This document shows positions 1 to 10,359 of a stretch of DNA of 64,000 bases, one piece after another. How positions within the stretch are numbered: the first letter of the stretch is position 1; every line of letters begins with the position of its first letter. The DNA lies in assembly GCA_947044405.1 (NCBI GenBank), contig CAMRHE010000036.1, positions 186,001 through 250,000 of the forward strand, in the 5' to 3' direction. The notes beneath the pieces are model-generated. The model was not told where the DNA came from. It searched no databases and worked only from the letters and a program-made list of their open reading frames with translations. A program made the position numbers and the translations under genes. Source of the DNA: Leptodactylus fallax. Its lineage: Eukaryota > Chordata > Amphibia > Anura > Leptodactylidae.

Positions 1-981
1 CAAACATTTTCTGTAAGTCTTCACAAGGTTGGCACACACTGTTGCTGGTATGTTGGTCCATTCCTCCATACAGATCTCCTCTAGAGCAGTGATGTTTTGG
101 GGCTGTCACTGGGCAACACGGACTTTCAACTCCCTCCAAAGGTTTTCTATGGGGTTGAGATCTGGAGACTGGCTAGGCCACTCCAGGACCTTGAAATGCT
201 TCTTACGAAGCCACTCCTTCATTGCCATGGCGGTGTTCTTGGGATCATTGTCATGCTGAAAGACCCAGCCACGTTTCATCTTCAATGCCCTTGCTGATGA
301 AAGGAGGTTTGCACTCAAAATCTCACGATACATGGCCCCATTCATTCTTTCATGTACACGGATCAGTCGTCCTGGTCCCTTTGCAGAGAAACAGCCCCAA
401 AGCATGATGTTGCCACTCCCATGCTTCACAGTAGGTATGGTGTTCTTTGGATGCAACTCAGCATTCACTCTCCTCCAAACACGACGAGTTGTGTTTCTAC
501 CAAACAGTTCTACTTTGGTTTCATCTGACCATATGACATTCTCCCAATACTCTTCTAAAACATCCAAATGCTCTCTAGCAAACTTCATATGGGCCCGGAT
601 ATGTACTGGCTTAAGGAGGGGGACACGTCTGGCACTGCAAGATCTGAGTCCCTGGCAGTGTAGTGTGTCACTGACGGTAGCCTTTGTTATGTTAGTCCCA
701 GCTTTCTGCAGGTCATTCACTAGGTCCCCCCGTGTGGTTCTGGGATTTTTGCTCACTGTTCTTGTGATCATTTTGACCCCATGGGGTGAGATCTTGCATG
801 TAGCCCCTGATCAAGGGAGATTATCAGTGGTTTAGTATGTCTTCCATTTTCTAATTATTGCTCCCACAGTTGATTTCTTCACACCAAGCTGCTTGCCTAT
901 TGCAGATTCAGTCTTCCCAGTCTGGTGCAGGTCTACAATTTTGTTTCTGGTGTCCTTCCACAGCTCTTTTATCTTTACCAT
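1..981 (-). pseudogene. Tc1 transposase pseudogene (copy A)
   Basis: This is the remnant of a Tc1 transposase, a DDE recombinase that cuts the element out and inserts it at TA sites. The start at 981 (MVKIKELWK) matches the start of copy B. The frame is continuous apart from two nonsense codons: TAA at 832-834 (codon 50, just after RKWKTY) and TGA at 106-108 (codon 292, within VAQRQPQ). Between them the catalytic motifs are preserved: WSDET, QHDNDPK and NPIENLW, the D, D and E of a DD34E triad. The HTH region ([18 protein letters not shown]) lies in the first 50 codons. A change to NDPKN, where the other copies have NDPKH, is also seen. No frameshift was found, so this copy decayed by point mutation. 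The C-terminal tail is cut by the window edge. Confidence 0.9.
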
Positions 982-1343
982 AGTGGAGTTTGGAGTGTGA
1001 CTGTTTGAGGTTCTGGACAGGTGTCTTTTATACTGATAATTTCAAACAGGTGCCATTACTAAAGATAATGCATGGAGGACAGAGGAGCCTCTTAAAGAAG
1101 AAGTTACAGGTCTGTGAGAGTCAGAAATCTTGCTTGTTTGTAGGTGACCAAATACTTATTTTCCACCATAATTTGCAAATAAATTCTTAAAAAATCAGAC
1201 AATGTGATTTTCTGGATTTGTTTTTTCATTTTGTCTCTCATAGTTGAGGTCTACCTATGATGTCAATTATATGCCTCTCTCATCTTTTTAAGTGGGAGAA
1301 CTTGCACAATTGGTGGCTGACTAAATACTTTTTTTCCCCACTG
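1..1343 (-). mobile_element. Tc1 transposon copy A, 3' end outside the window
   Basis: This is a Tc1-family DNA transposon read on the minus strand. Its 5' terminal repeat is at the right: the sequence from about 1233 ends in CCCCACTG at 1343, followed by the TA target dinucleotide at 1344-1345. The same end, with the tract reading AGTATTTAGTCAGCCACC on the other strand, recurs at 15185, 27861, 16779 and 41434, so four copies of one family lie in the window. The transposase fills 1-981 and the remaining left part of the element lies before position 1. The copy is dead because its transposase has two nonsense codons. Confidence 0.93.
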
Positions 1344-1493
1344 TATGTGCATGACATCCCGGCACAGGTGATGATGTCACTGCATCGCGTCACCTGCGGT
1401 GGGCCTGCACCAGAGTGCAACAGCAAGAGAAGGAGTTAGCTGTTCCACAGGATCGTGGTAAGGTGAGTATAAGACTGATTTAATTACTTTATT

Positions 1494-2175
1494 TTTAAGG
1501 AAAAAGAGAGCAATTACTTCTGAGGGGCACTTATTTATGAACTTGGGCATATTTCTAAGGGTGTATTATTTTTAGAGGGGGAACTATTATTTATAAGGGT
1601 GCTGTTATAATGGGGAATATTGTAAATAATAGTTTTCCATTTATAAACAATAGTTCCCCTTAAAAAAGCCCCCCCTTAAAACAAGTTTCCCCCTCATAAT
1701 AGTTCCCCTCCATATAAATAATAGTTCCCCCTTATAATAGTTATAAATAAAGGGGAACTATTATTTATAAGGAGGGGAACTATTATGAGAGGAAACTTGT
1801 TTTAAGGGGGGCTTTTTTAAGGGGAACTATTATTTATGAACGGGATCTACTAGTTATAAATGGGGCAATTATTTAAAAAGGGGAACTATTCATAAGGTAG
1901 TACTATTATTTATAAGGGGAGACTATTAAAGGGAGAAGTATTACTGAAAAAGGTGGACTATTATTTATAATGAGGGACAATTACTGAACACTATTTATAA
2001 GCAGGTATCATTATTAATAAGGGGGCATTATTATTTATATGCAAAGAATCTTACCCTCCCCTTTTAAATAATAGTCCCTACTTATAAATAATCACCGCCT
2101 TACAATTATTATTGATAAGGGGGCAGTTACCTGTGAACTAGTATTTATAAGGGGGGACTACTATTTATAAGTGCG
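1494..2175. repeat. Degenerate ~20-bp satellite (GGGGAACTATTATTTATAA type)
   Basis: The motif GGGGAACTATTATTTATAA and close variants recur about every 20-25 bases, in both orientations, from about 1494 to 2175. G-runs alternate with ATTATTTATAA. The repeats are irregular in length and diverged. A palindrome at 1641-1838 sits inside. No coding potential is visible. Confidence 0.8.
1641..1838. repeat. Large imperfect palindrome (two ~97-bp arms)
   Basis: The left arm 1641-1737 is close to the reverse complement of the right arm 1744-1838. The shared blocks, in mirrored order, are AATAGTTCCCCTTAAAAAAG, the C-run, TTAAAACAAGTTTCC, TCATAATAGTTCCCCTCC and TATAAATAATAGTTCCCC. The centre is near 1738-1743, so there is almost no spacer. 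A transcript or single strand could fold into one long hairpin. Confidence 0.85.
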
Positions 2176-2903
2176 GGGGAATGGCCACTTATATCGTATG
2201 GGGCCACTAAGAAGGAATGCGGGGGCCATTATAATCTGGGTGGGTCAGGTATGTCTAAGTGGTCGTGATGGGGGTCTACTTATGAAATCATTGCACTGGG
2301 CCCACCAATGTGTTAAAACGGCCCTGCTCCCCTCTGTTTGGTCATGCCTCCTTACCTCGTTTTCCATTCAATAATCTGTTCTCCAATCTCTATACAACTC
2401 TATGATTAACTGTTACTTCTTCTAGATGGAGCTTGTGTTCTTTATTCTGTACTAGAGAGGTCCCTTCAGTGCGCTGTTTCATGTGCTACTCATCCTCTTA
2501 GTGCCTCTCATAACCTACAATAACCTTGACCTCTTCCATTTCCCCTGCTCATCTAGAATGTTCAGTATCTTGAGTTATATTCCTTAAAGATTTTTATAAC
2601 ACTTAACACCATAGATGTTGTATATATCAAAAGTTAAATAAAATGTTTAGAGAAAAAAGAAAAATAAGTCAATAAAGTAAAAAATGTACTATGAAATGAA
2701 CTCATTATTTGTCCCATGTAGTAAATAGCATGGAAATTTAAAATAGTATTTTATTAGTGGGTCCTGGAACTTGGCAACAAAAAAAAAAAAAGGAAACCAT
2801 TTTTATTGAAGAGCCCGTCCGCTAAAACAGCGGTTACCCATAGTCTATGATGAGGTCTGCTGGGTGTCCATCGGGTTGCCGCTGTTTTTATACTGAAACC
2901 GAT

Positions 2904-2939
2904 AGAGAGAAAAGTCCTACATACAGGACTTTTCTCTCT
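2904..2939. repeat. Perfect 14-bp hairpin in a small repeat
   Basis: AGAGAGAAAAGTCC at 2904-2917 is exactly complementary to GGACTTTTCTCTCT at 2926-2939, with an 8-base loop. It lies within a moderately GC-rich block, about 2806-3005, that looks like a short non-autonomous element, but I could not define that block's ends. Confidence 0.7.
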
Positions 2940-3192
2940 GTCAATTTTCGGTGGAATCTGTGTCGAAGTCTCTTACAGAGACTCTGACGTAGATGTGAAC
3001 CTAGCCATACTTATACCACAAAGTACACATCATTAAAATTAATTTGGAAAATCAATAGCAGAAGTGCTGTTTTTCTTCCCCCGCTCAAAAAAAAAAAAAA
3101 ATACTACTAGTTTTTACTGAAGCTATACTGAAAAAAAATAAAAAGAAGTATGACAGCTGAAACAAGGAGGAGGGTAAAAATGAATGGTTCTC

Positions 3193-3467
3193 AAGGCTGG
3201 GGCCCCACGTAGCGTAAACACCACGGCAATTCCTATTTGCACATTGCAGTAAAAAATCTGCAGCCGAACTGGTGCGATTTCAAAAACGCTTACGTTTATG
3301 TAAATCGCAACATGTCAATTATACCTACGGAAATGCTGGCGTTTTCCATATAGGTATGATAGAAGCAGAAAGTCCGCAAAAGTTTTGGACTTTCTGATGA
3401 GTTTCCATGGCATTTTTTCCCACAGCGCTTTTTGGCTGCAGCTCCCTACATGGGGCATTAGCCTAAG
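3193..3467. mobile_element. MITE with AAGGCTGGGGCCCCAC ends
   Basis: The left end AAGGCTGGGGCCCCACG and the right end TGGGGCATTAGCCTAAGG are imperfect inverted repeats. Internally it carries the block CATGTCAATTATACCTACGG, which recurs in the related elements at 13203-13480 and 15100-15180. There is no coding capacity. The superfamily cannot be decided from the ends alone. Confidence 0.7.
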
Positions 3468-3479
3468 GTTAATATTTGT

Positions 3480-6104
3480 TTTTTTTTTAACAAAGGGGTT
3501 AAAATACACTTATGGCTAACTATATTTACTTGAGATACTAATTTAAAATCTACAATAAAAAAGTGACATTTTCAGTATGTTTTTTCAGTTTTAATGTAAC
3601 TGTTAAGGGGGCTGATCATCTAAAAGTTTTTCATGATGAATAAAATACAAGTGAAAAGGACTATCAACATCAAAGTAAGGTCTCCTTTACACAGTAGAGC
3701 CTTGTGCATAGAACCTATACAGAGGTAATAAATTGTTGGCACTGCTTGTGGTAATATACACTATATTGTATTATAAAATGTCTTATTGCATACCTCTTCT
3801 CTCCTTAATGCAGTTGTTTTAAGGGGACCGTGTTTCAACATGCAATTTTCCTTTTCTGAGAAATTCAGAGCTATCTGTCAGAAAAAAATTTGTATGCCTC
3901 CATATGTAATCAAAGAATGTGGAGGTACTTTAGAGTCACATAAAAGGCTATATGTAGTGAGAACTAAATCTGTTGAGGATTTGGGTATGGTGATGTACCC
4001 ATTTAAATAGAAAGGATCATGACCCAAGTGTTATGAGTATTATTATACTATGGGATCTAATCAAAGGCCTATGGAAAGTGCGGAAAATTAATAGATAGCT
4101 CATACTCACTTTTACTCATCATCTCTACAGGGATCCACTGCTGCATGTGGTTTTCTTTCCCTAGGTTATGTCAGCACCACCAAGGCCTGTGATTGGGCCT
4201 CAGCAGTCACATGGGATGATTGTATAAAACTCACCGTGTGTTGCATTCGCTTCATACATGACCCAGATTGTTCATTGATGATTCCCAGGGTCTGTTTAAC
4301 TGATCTAAATATTTCCTAAAAGTATATAAGATATATATATTGTGACAATTGGGGGGAATTTAGCCTCAAAGGCGGCAGCCTCCTGGACTCCACAGAGGTG
4401 TTGGTAGTACTGGGTGCCAAATAAGCAGCATATCAGGCAGTGGTAATCCAAAATAATTTTTATTTTTTTTTAATTCGTTTTCAAAAACTGGGTTACTAAT
4501 TTATATTTTTGAAAAGTTAGTATGGAAAAGTTTCATTACAATAAACAAATATATATAATATATTTAATAAACATATAATCAAGTTCTGCATCAGAAATCT
4601 GAAAGAGTACAATATATTTAAAGAAAATTCCCAATCATTCCATTAGTCCTATAATTCATATTTTTTTAAATGTTATGTTCATTAAAAGAGTCAGAGCTGA
4701 ACATATTATACACACGGCTGCCTTTCAGTTACTAAATTTGTTGCATTCGAAGTACCAAAGGATTTTTTTGGCTCCCAAGATATGAATAGAATATGTAATT
4801 TACATATTTCTTATGCAAGGCCTGCAATGTCGATATGTAAATCTTTCATTTCTATACAGTTGTGTTAGATCTTTTTCCTTTAATTAGCATTTAAGCAGAT
4901 AAAACCAACATATTTCTGTTATATTTCAAATGCAACGAAAAACACATTTTATTTAGAACCCTATTGTAGAGCTGAAACAAACAATCACAATGGACATAAC
5001 ACTTTCATAAATCTTTAAGGAAAAAATAAATATTACTTTCTGAAATGCAATTTGGGAATGTGTTCATAATTCATAAACCATCTGTAATGTATATTTTAAA
5101 TGCTCATTTTATCCATTTTATATGTGTAAGTAGCCACATACTGTAGTTCACAACATCTTTATAACTTCCAGTTATTGGATGCATGTGCTGCAGAACGAGT
5201 ACAAACAATGTAACAGAACCTTACATTCAGATAATAAAATACACAGCACTATATATGTAAAATATACAGAGCATTACATAAATATAAAAAAAATAATTTA
5301 ACAGGCAGTGTTCTGGTAGTGTACCAGTCACAGCACTTAAATGCACAAAGTTTAACAAAATAAAGAGAAAATGTGTATAGAGGGCAGACATAAGGCCCTG
5401 GGGACCCGGAAATTTTACAATACCAGTCAGAGGAAAAGTAAAAAATTGACATACATGTAGGTACTGTCAAACAGTGAAAAAGAGCCTGTATGACATATGT
5501 AAAGACAGAGACAACACCCAGGGTATAGGTTTAGCTCACCTGCCATTACTGTGCATCGAAATACATAAAAGTGACTGTTTACACTCCCCTCCTCCAACAG
5601 ATTGCACCCAGGGAACATACCCAGATTGTTCCCCTCTGCCAAGCTACACCCTTGCCTGAAGGTATCAAAATAATTTGGTATGGGTAAGTTACATGTATTT
5701 AGCATTAATTGACTAAATAAGAGCATTACATATAAGTCATACAGTAAATGTTACCTACACAAAGGACATTATGGAAGAAGTGCCAATATATTCTATATAC
5801 TACAGTGTGCATGGGATAGAATTTGGAATAAAGCATAAGTTGGAAAATAAAAAGAGATTTTCCATTGGTAAATTACATTAGCTTCACACCACATTGTATC
5901 TTATGAAAGTTTTTGATAAAGTAATTTCTGTAGTCTTTTCTTTATGCATGGCCAAACAACTTCATCAAGTTAACCAATCTTCATCAAGTTTGGCCCACAC
6001 ATGAATCAGGCATTTTTGAATATTTTAGCCTTGGATTCAGCTCTCTAAGACCTACTGTTCTTGACACATTCACAAAATTAAATAAAAGCATACTGCCTTC
6101 CACA
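3480..6104. other. AT-rich unassigned stretch
   Basis: I see no gene or clear element here. Short reading frames (for example a 74-codon frame at 3786-4010 and a 99-codon minus-strand frame at 5427-5726) have no recognisable domain and are not supported. A short AT microsatellite lies near 4330-4342. The sequence at 4341-4445 is less AT-rich and may be part of an unrecognised repeat. Confidence 0.5.
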
Positions 6105-6460
6105 TTAACCCTTTCCCGCTACATGACTACTATTATGCTATGGGGATGGCACCCATTCACAAGCTGAGCGGATGCCATTGGGAGCAGGTTCAGCTATAAG
6201 ATACAGATTTTAACACCTTAGATGCCATGGTCAATCATGACTGTGGTATCTAAGTTGCAATCCTCCCTGGTGGTCACCTCCCACCCATGGAAGTTTCAGG
6301 GGATGCCAATGCATTACTGTAGCATTCCAAGGCCAGATTGGTTGCAACCAATCTGCCGGAGACCTGTGGCATACTGATTCTGCCTCTGGCAGGATCAATC
6401 TACATAGGCTGTCAGGCTATATACATTGCAATACATGTGTATTATAGTGTATATTACTGA

Positions 6461-6904
6461 TGTCGGGGGCAAGTCCCCCTGAGATGGATGTCACCGTAAT
6501 CCTAATTAAATAAATAACCAGTTTCGAGCGCTCGGGAAACAAGACGTACACAGGTATCGTGTATGAACCGTTTCTACTTTATTACGTAGTTCAATACAGT
6601 TTTAAAAGCAAGCTCAATTACATAACAGTCATGTGATCAATATACATATATGGTCTTTCCAGTTCCATTATCACACAAATTTGTTCATTTACCCATCACC
6701 CCAGATGTTTTCATTTTCACCTTATCTAAATGTCCTCCCAAGACTACTAGTTCTGCTGAAATCGGCAGAACTGTTGATATCTCCCCCAGACTCCAAGTCT
6801 GTCCTTATCAACTACACAGTCTTGTTTACAGAACATTCCACCCTCTTGTGCTTTCTGTATACTGTGATATAGAATATAGTGCAAGTTATGTTTTAACCCT
6901 TACA
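6461..6904 (-). mobile_element. Solo retroviral LTR, 444 bp, 4-bp target duplication
   Basis: Read on the minus strand, this segment starts TGTAAGGGTT and ends GCCCCCGACA, the TG...CA ends of a retroviral LTR. CTGA flanks it on both sides (6457-6460 and 6905-6908), a 4-bp target-site duplication as made by many gammaretrovirus-like integrases. A possible TATA-type AT stretch lies at about 6600-6650, and an AATAAAG polyadenylation signal at 6577-6583 (minus strand). No gag, pol or env reading frame lies next to it, so it is a solo LTR left by recombination between two LTRs. If it is removed, the flanks rejoin the host TTAA element as seen in the related copy near 34270-34310. The retroviral genus is an inference. 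Confidence 0.85.
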
Positions 6905-7380
6905 CTGAATAAGTGATCAGAAGATTTCCAGGTCAAGGACACTGGTAGGACAAAAAAAAGTGAAAAAAAAAACTTAAAAAAATAAAAAAAGAATAAATAA
7001 AAAAAACAAAAATGCAATTTTTCCATATAATGTCATTGATTATGTAACAAAACTAAAAGCTAAAAAAAACTGTACATATTTGGTATTGCCATTTCTGTAA
7101 TAACCCTTACAATAAAACAAAAATATTTAACCTGCATGATGAAAGTTGGCAAAAAAAGCCCCAAAAAACGCTGGAAGTAATGTTTTCTCATCATCTCGCC
7201 ACCTCAAAAAATATGGAATATAAAGTGATCAGTACAAATAAAAAGCATAGCTCATCCCACAAATATCACAAGAAAAATAAAAAAAAATTATACTTGTCCA
7301 ATGTGACAAAGAAAAACAAAAATCACCACATCTTGAGGGCAAAACTGGCTGCAGCAGAAAGGAAAATGTGCAAGTGTAAG

Positions 7381-8039
7381 GGAACTGCCATTTGGGCAAT
7401 TCCCCAGTGCTGCTGCAGAACCCAGGGGGGAGGGGCACAACAAGACAGTGGACCCTAAGCTGAAAACCCCCCACTGTCCCTGGCTAACTTGCCCGATCTG
7501 TCCAGGGTGACAGCCAGCAACCAGTCGACAGTCCCTTCCTAATATACTGTAGGTGACAACAAAGAACGCGGACAGGACGAAACAACAACAAAGGGAGGTC
7601 AGCTAGCCAAGGGGTCGGTAACAGTCGAGCAATGCAGTACAAAATCACAATCCAAAAGAATAGTCACAGACAAAGCCAGAGGTCAGGAATAGGAATACAG
7701 ATAACAAAACAGCATGGAGTAAAGGCAGGTACGCAGAAGCAATAGCAAGCGCTAGTGTGACTGTGAGCAAAGAATAAATAGGAAGAAAAAACCCGCCCCA
7801 GACTTGATAGGACGATAGGCTGTCAATCACACAGGTAAGGCTAAAATTAACTATTAGTGGAGCAGAGGAAAACCAAGGTGAAGGAGACAGGTATGGCAGA
7901 AAATCAATTACATAGTCTAGGTCAGTGTTTAGACTGAGCAACAAGAATCTTAAACAAGGAATCAAACTGAGCACGCCTCCTGCGCCGCCACGTGCAGGCG
8001 GAGGGTGGTGCAGAGACCTGAACAGTCAGAGACGTTACA
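7381..8039 (-). mobile_element. LTR-like insertion with candidate 5-bp duplication
   Basis: Compared with its AT-rich surroundings this 659-bp block is markedly GC-richer and interrupts the TTAA element. On the minus strand it begins TGTAACGTCTCTGACTG. GTAAG flanks it at 7376-7380 and 8040-8044. A TATTTATTC promoter-like stretch lies near 7775 (minus strand). This resembles a Ty3/Gypsy-type solo LTR, but the far end (GGCAGTTCC) does not finish in CA, so the assignment is tentative. The 109-codon minus frame at 7645-7974 has no domain I recognise. Confidence 0.45.
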
Positions 8040-8099
8040 GTAAGCTTTGTAAGTGTACATCCCAAGTTTAGGGATGAGAGAAAAGACACCCCAAGTTAC

Positions 8100-9175
8100 A
8101 CCCCAATCTTAGAAGCTGCGAAAATAGTGGGAAATTTGGTATACCCTATATACTCACAGCTTATATATTCACTTTTTACCACCCACTTTACATTTAGATT
8201 TTGAAAAATAATGCTTATTACTCCCCTTGATACATTTTTGGAGAAGTGAAGTTTTTAAAATGGGGTCACTTTCTGGAGGATTCCACTTTACTGACTCCTC
8301 AGCTGTGTCAGAGATGAATACTTCAAAAGCAAATATACATGGGATATCCCACTCAATAGTTTTTGGAGTGTGTGTCTCTGCTGACACAGGCTGGGTACAA
8401 CATATTGGTCACTGAAATGTCATATCTCTGGAAAAAATTTCACTTTTCACTATCAGCTGCACATTTATTTCTGGGAAAAAAGGGCTAAAAATGCTTGCTA
8501 CATCCCTTGATAGACTCCTTGAGGGGTGTAGTTTACAAAATGGCATCTCTTTTTGGGGAATTCCATTTTACTGGCAATTCAGGGGCTTTACAAAAGCAAT
8601 GTAGCAACCAAAAACCAGTCTCTCTCCAAAAGCCACAGAGCATGGCAATCCTCCCCTTTTGGTGTGGTGTCACCAAACAGCAATTTACGCCAACGTATAC
8701 AACTTTGTTGCACCCAGAATAACCCACTTAAAATTGTGGGTTGTGTGAGTGCATGACTCTTTTGACACATAGTGGGCACAACATATAGGGCACTGAAATG
8801 GGATATTTCATTAAAATTTTTAATTTTCACTTTGCACATTTTTTGGGAAGCAGTCTTGGGCTCAAAATGATCACTATACCTGTTGATAAACCACTTGAGG
8901 GGTGTAGTTTCTAAAATGGGGTCATATTTTGTGGGTCAGTTTTTAATTTTACCCCAGAGCCTCTGAAATTGCCCGCCAATGCAGTGTTAATGTCCAAATT
9001 AGACTTCAAATATGCATGGTGCTCTTTCACTTTTGAGCCCTGTGTATTTCCAGGCAAAAGATTAGGGCCACATATATGGTGTTTCTAAAATCAAGAAAAC
9101 AGAGCAGAAAAATTGGAGAGCTGAATTTTCTCAGTGTCACGAACTGGACATGACATGTTGGGCATGGAAATAGCA
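8100..9175. repeat. Tandem blocks of the TTAA element, left part
   Basis: Three related blocks follow each other, each with a core around CCTTGAGGGGTGTAGTTT followed by AAAATGG (8226, 8512, 8885). The spacing is about 290-370 bp. The array resumes at 10360 after the 9180-10295 insertion. Equivalent blocks in reverse orientation are at 22190-23530. Confidence 0.7.
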
Positions 9176-9535
9176 TATACCCTGTTTCCCCGAAAATAAG
9201 ACAGCGTCTTATATTAATTTTTGCTCCCAAAGATGTGCTGTGTCTTATTTTCAGGGGATGTCTTATTTTTTTTTTCAATGACGAAGAATTCACATTTATT
9301 GCTGAACAAAAAAATTAACATTTATTATATACGGTACTGTACAGTACAGCATAACCATACAAACTGTGAATCCTATCAAGAATTTCTTACTACCGTACCA
9401 TTATTTCCATGTACAACAATTAACAGTATGGTACATTTACCAATATTTACGGTACGAATAGAAAGTAAAATTTATTCAATGACAGTTATGTCATCATCTT
9501 CTAGGACATCATCATAACAATCCAAACCATTAATT

Positions 9536-9785
9536 TCCCTGCACACAGTATCATGCCCCATAGTGGCCCCTGCACACAGTCTCATGCCCCATAGTGGCCC
9601 CTGCACACAGTATCATTCCCCATAGTGGCCCCTGCACACAGTCTCATGCCCCATAGTGGCCCCTGCACACAGTATCATTCGCCATAGTGGCCCCTGCACA
9701 CAGTATCATTCCCCATAGTGGCCCCTGCACACAGTATCATTCCCCATAGTGGCCCCTGCACACAGTAGTTTGCCCCATAGTGGAC
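9536..9785. repeat. 31-bp minisatellite, 8 copies
   Basis: GCACACAGT recurs at 9541, 9572, 9603, 9634, 9665, 9696, 9727 and 9758, exactly 31 bases apart every time. Each unit reads approximately CCCCTGCACACAGTATCAT followed by GCCCCATAGTGG. Variation is limited to a few positions (TATCAT versus TCTCAT, GCCCC versus TCCCC), so the array is young or homogenised. Confidence 0.95.
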
Positions 9786-9800
9786 CACCCATGAACAATT

Positions 9801-9838
9801 ATTATACTGTGGGGTCTTTTCAGACCCCAGAGTATAAT
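9801..9838. repeat. Hairpin 1 bounding a GC-rich core
   Basis: ATTATACT.GGGGTCT at 9801-9817 pairs with AGACCCC.AGTATAAT at 9822-9838 around a TTTC loop, with a two-base mismatch. It is a diverged version of the hairpin at 10091-10126. Confidence 0.85.
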
Positions 9839-10090
9839 GATCGGAGACCCAGGAGAGGATAGAAACATAAAAAAACAACGTTGCTTACCTGTTCCTCGCT
9901 CCGGTGCATGCCCATGCGCTACTCCGGCCGCCTTCACTGTTAGACCAGGCCGCGTCACGTGATCCGGCCGGCATCGCGACGCAAAATGACGTCCGCTGAC
10001 GTCACCAAACAGGCCCGAAGCCTGGAGAAGCGTAGGACAGGTAAGCACATAGTTTTTTATGTTCGCTCACCTCACCTGGGCCGCCGAGTT

Positions 10091-10126
10091 TTATACTCCG
10101 GGGTCTGAAAAGACCCCGGAGTATAA
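10091..10126. repeat. Hairpin 2: perfect 16-bp stem with GAAA loop
   Basis: TTATACTCCGGGGTCT at 10091-10106 is exactly complementary to AGACCCCGGAGTATAA at 10111-10126, with loop GAAA. Together with the hairpin at 9801-9838 it encloses a CpG-rich stretch of about 250 bp (9840-10090). Confidence 0.9.
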
Positions 10127-10359
10127 TGATAACAGAGATTGTGGGGTTCTCCCGCGGCCTCACATATCGTATATACCGTATGTTCTGTTCGGGAACATAC
10201 GCCTTACTTTCGGGGGATGCCTTATATTAGGCAATTCTCCGAAACCTCTCCTATGCCTTACTTTCGGGGGGTGTCTTATTTTCGGGGAAACACGGTATGT
10301 AAAAAAAAAATTTCAATTTTCATTTTGCACCATTCGCATTTCCTCTCAGAAACCATCTC

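Larger units (their letters stand above)
9180..10295. mobile_element. TA-flanked MITE with CCGAAAATAAGAC terminal repeats
   Basis: The left terminus CCCTGTTTCCCCGAAAATAA and the right terminus (reverse complement CCGTGTTTCCCCGAAAATAA) are near-identical inverted repeats. TA lies directly outside both ends (9178-9179 and 10296-10297), the target preference of Tc1/mariner elements. It is inserted in the tandem-block array, which resumes on the other side. Internally it holds a 31-bp minisatellite and two hairpins bounding a GC-rich core. No transposase is present. This terminal sequence is one I recognise from repeats in several vertebrates, but I do not assert a family name; a hAT assignment is the alternative. 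Confidence 0.75.

Noticed and set aside
332..835. 167-codon plus-strand open frame
   Set aside because: It is the antisense shadow of the Tc1 transposase pseudogene; the same shadow frame recurs in every copy of the family.
3786..4010. 74-codon plus frame
   Set aside because: No domain, no splice or promoter context; probably random.
5427..5726. 99-codon minus frame
   Set aside because: No recognisable domain, no neighbours, and AT-rich low-complexity surroundings; length is within chance expectation.
7490..8040. Possible host gene exon or CpG island in the GC-rich block
   Set aside because: The block is bounded by a short duplication inside a repeat and lacks a coding frame with a known domain; an LTR-like insertion explains it better.
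9536..9785. Regular array considered as a CRISPR array
   Set aside because: The whole 31-bp unit is repeated with no variable spacers, and the genome is clearly eukaryotic.
9737..10048. 103-codon minus frame rich in Arg, Gly and His
   Set aside because: It covers the 31-bp minisatellite and the CpG-rich core of a MITE; the open frame reflects base composition.
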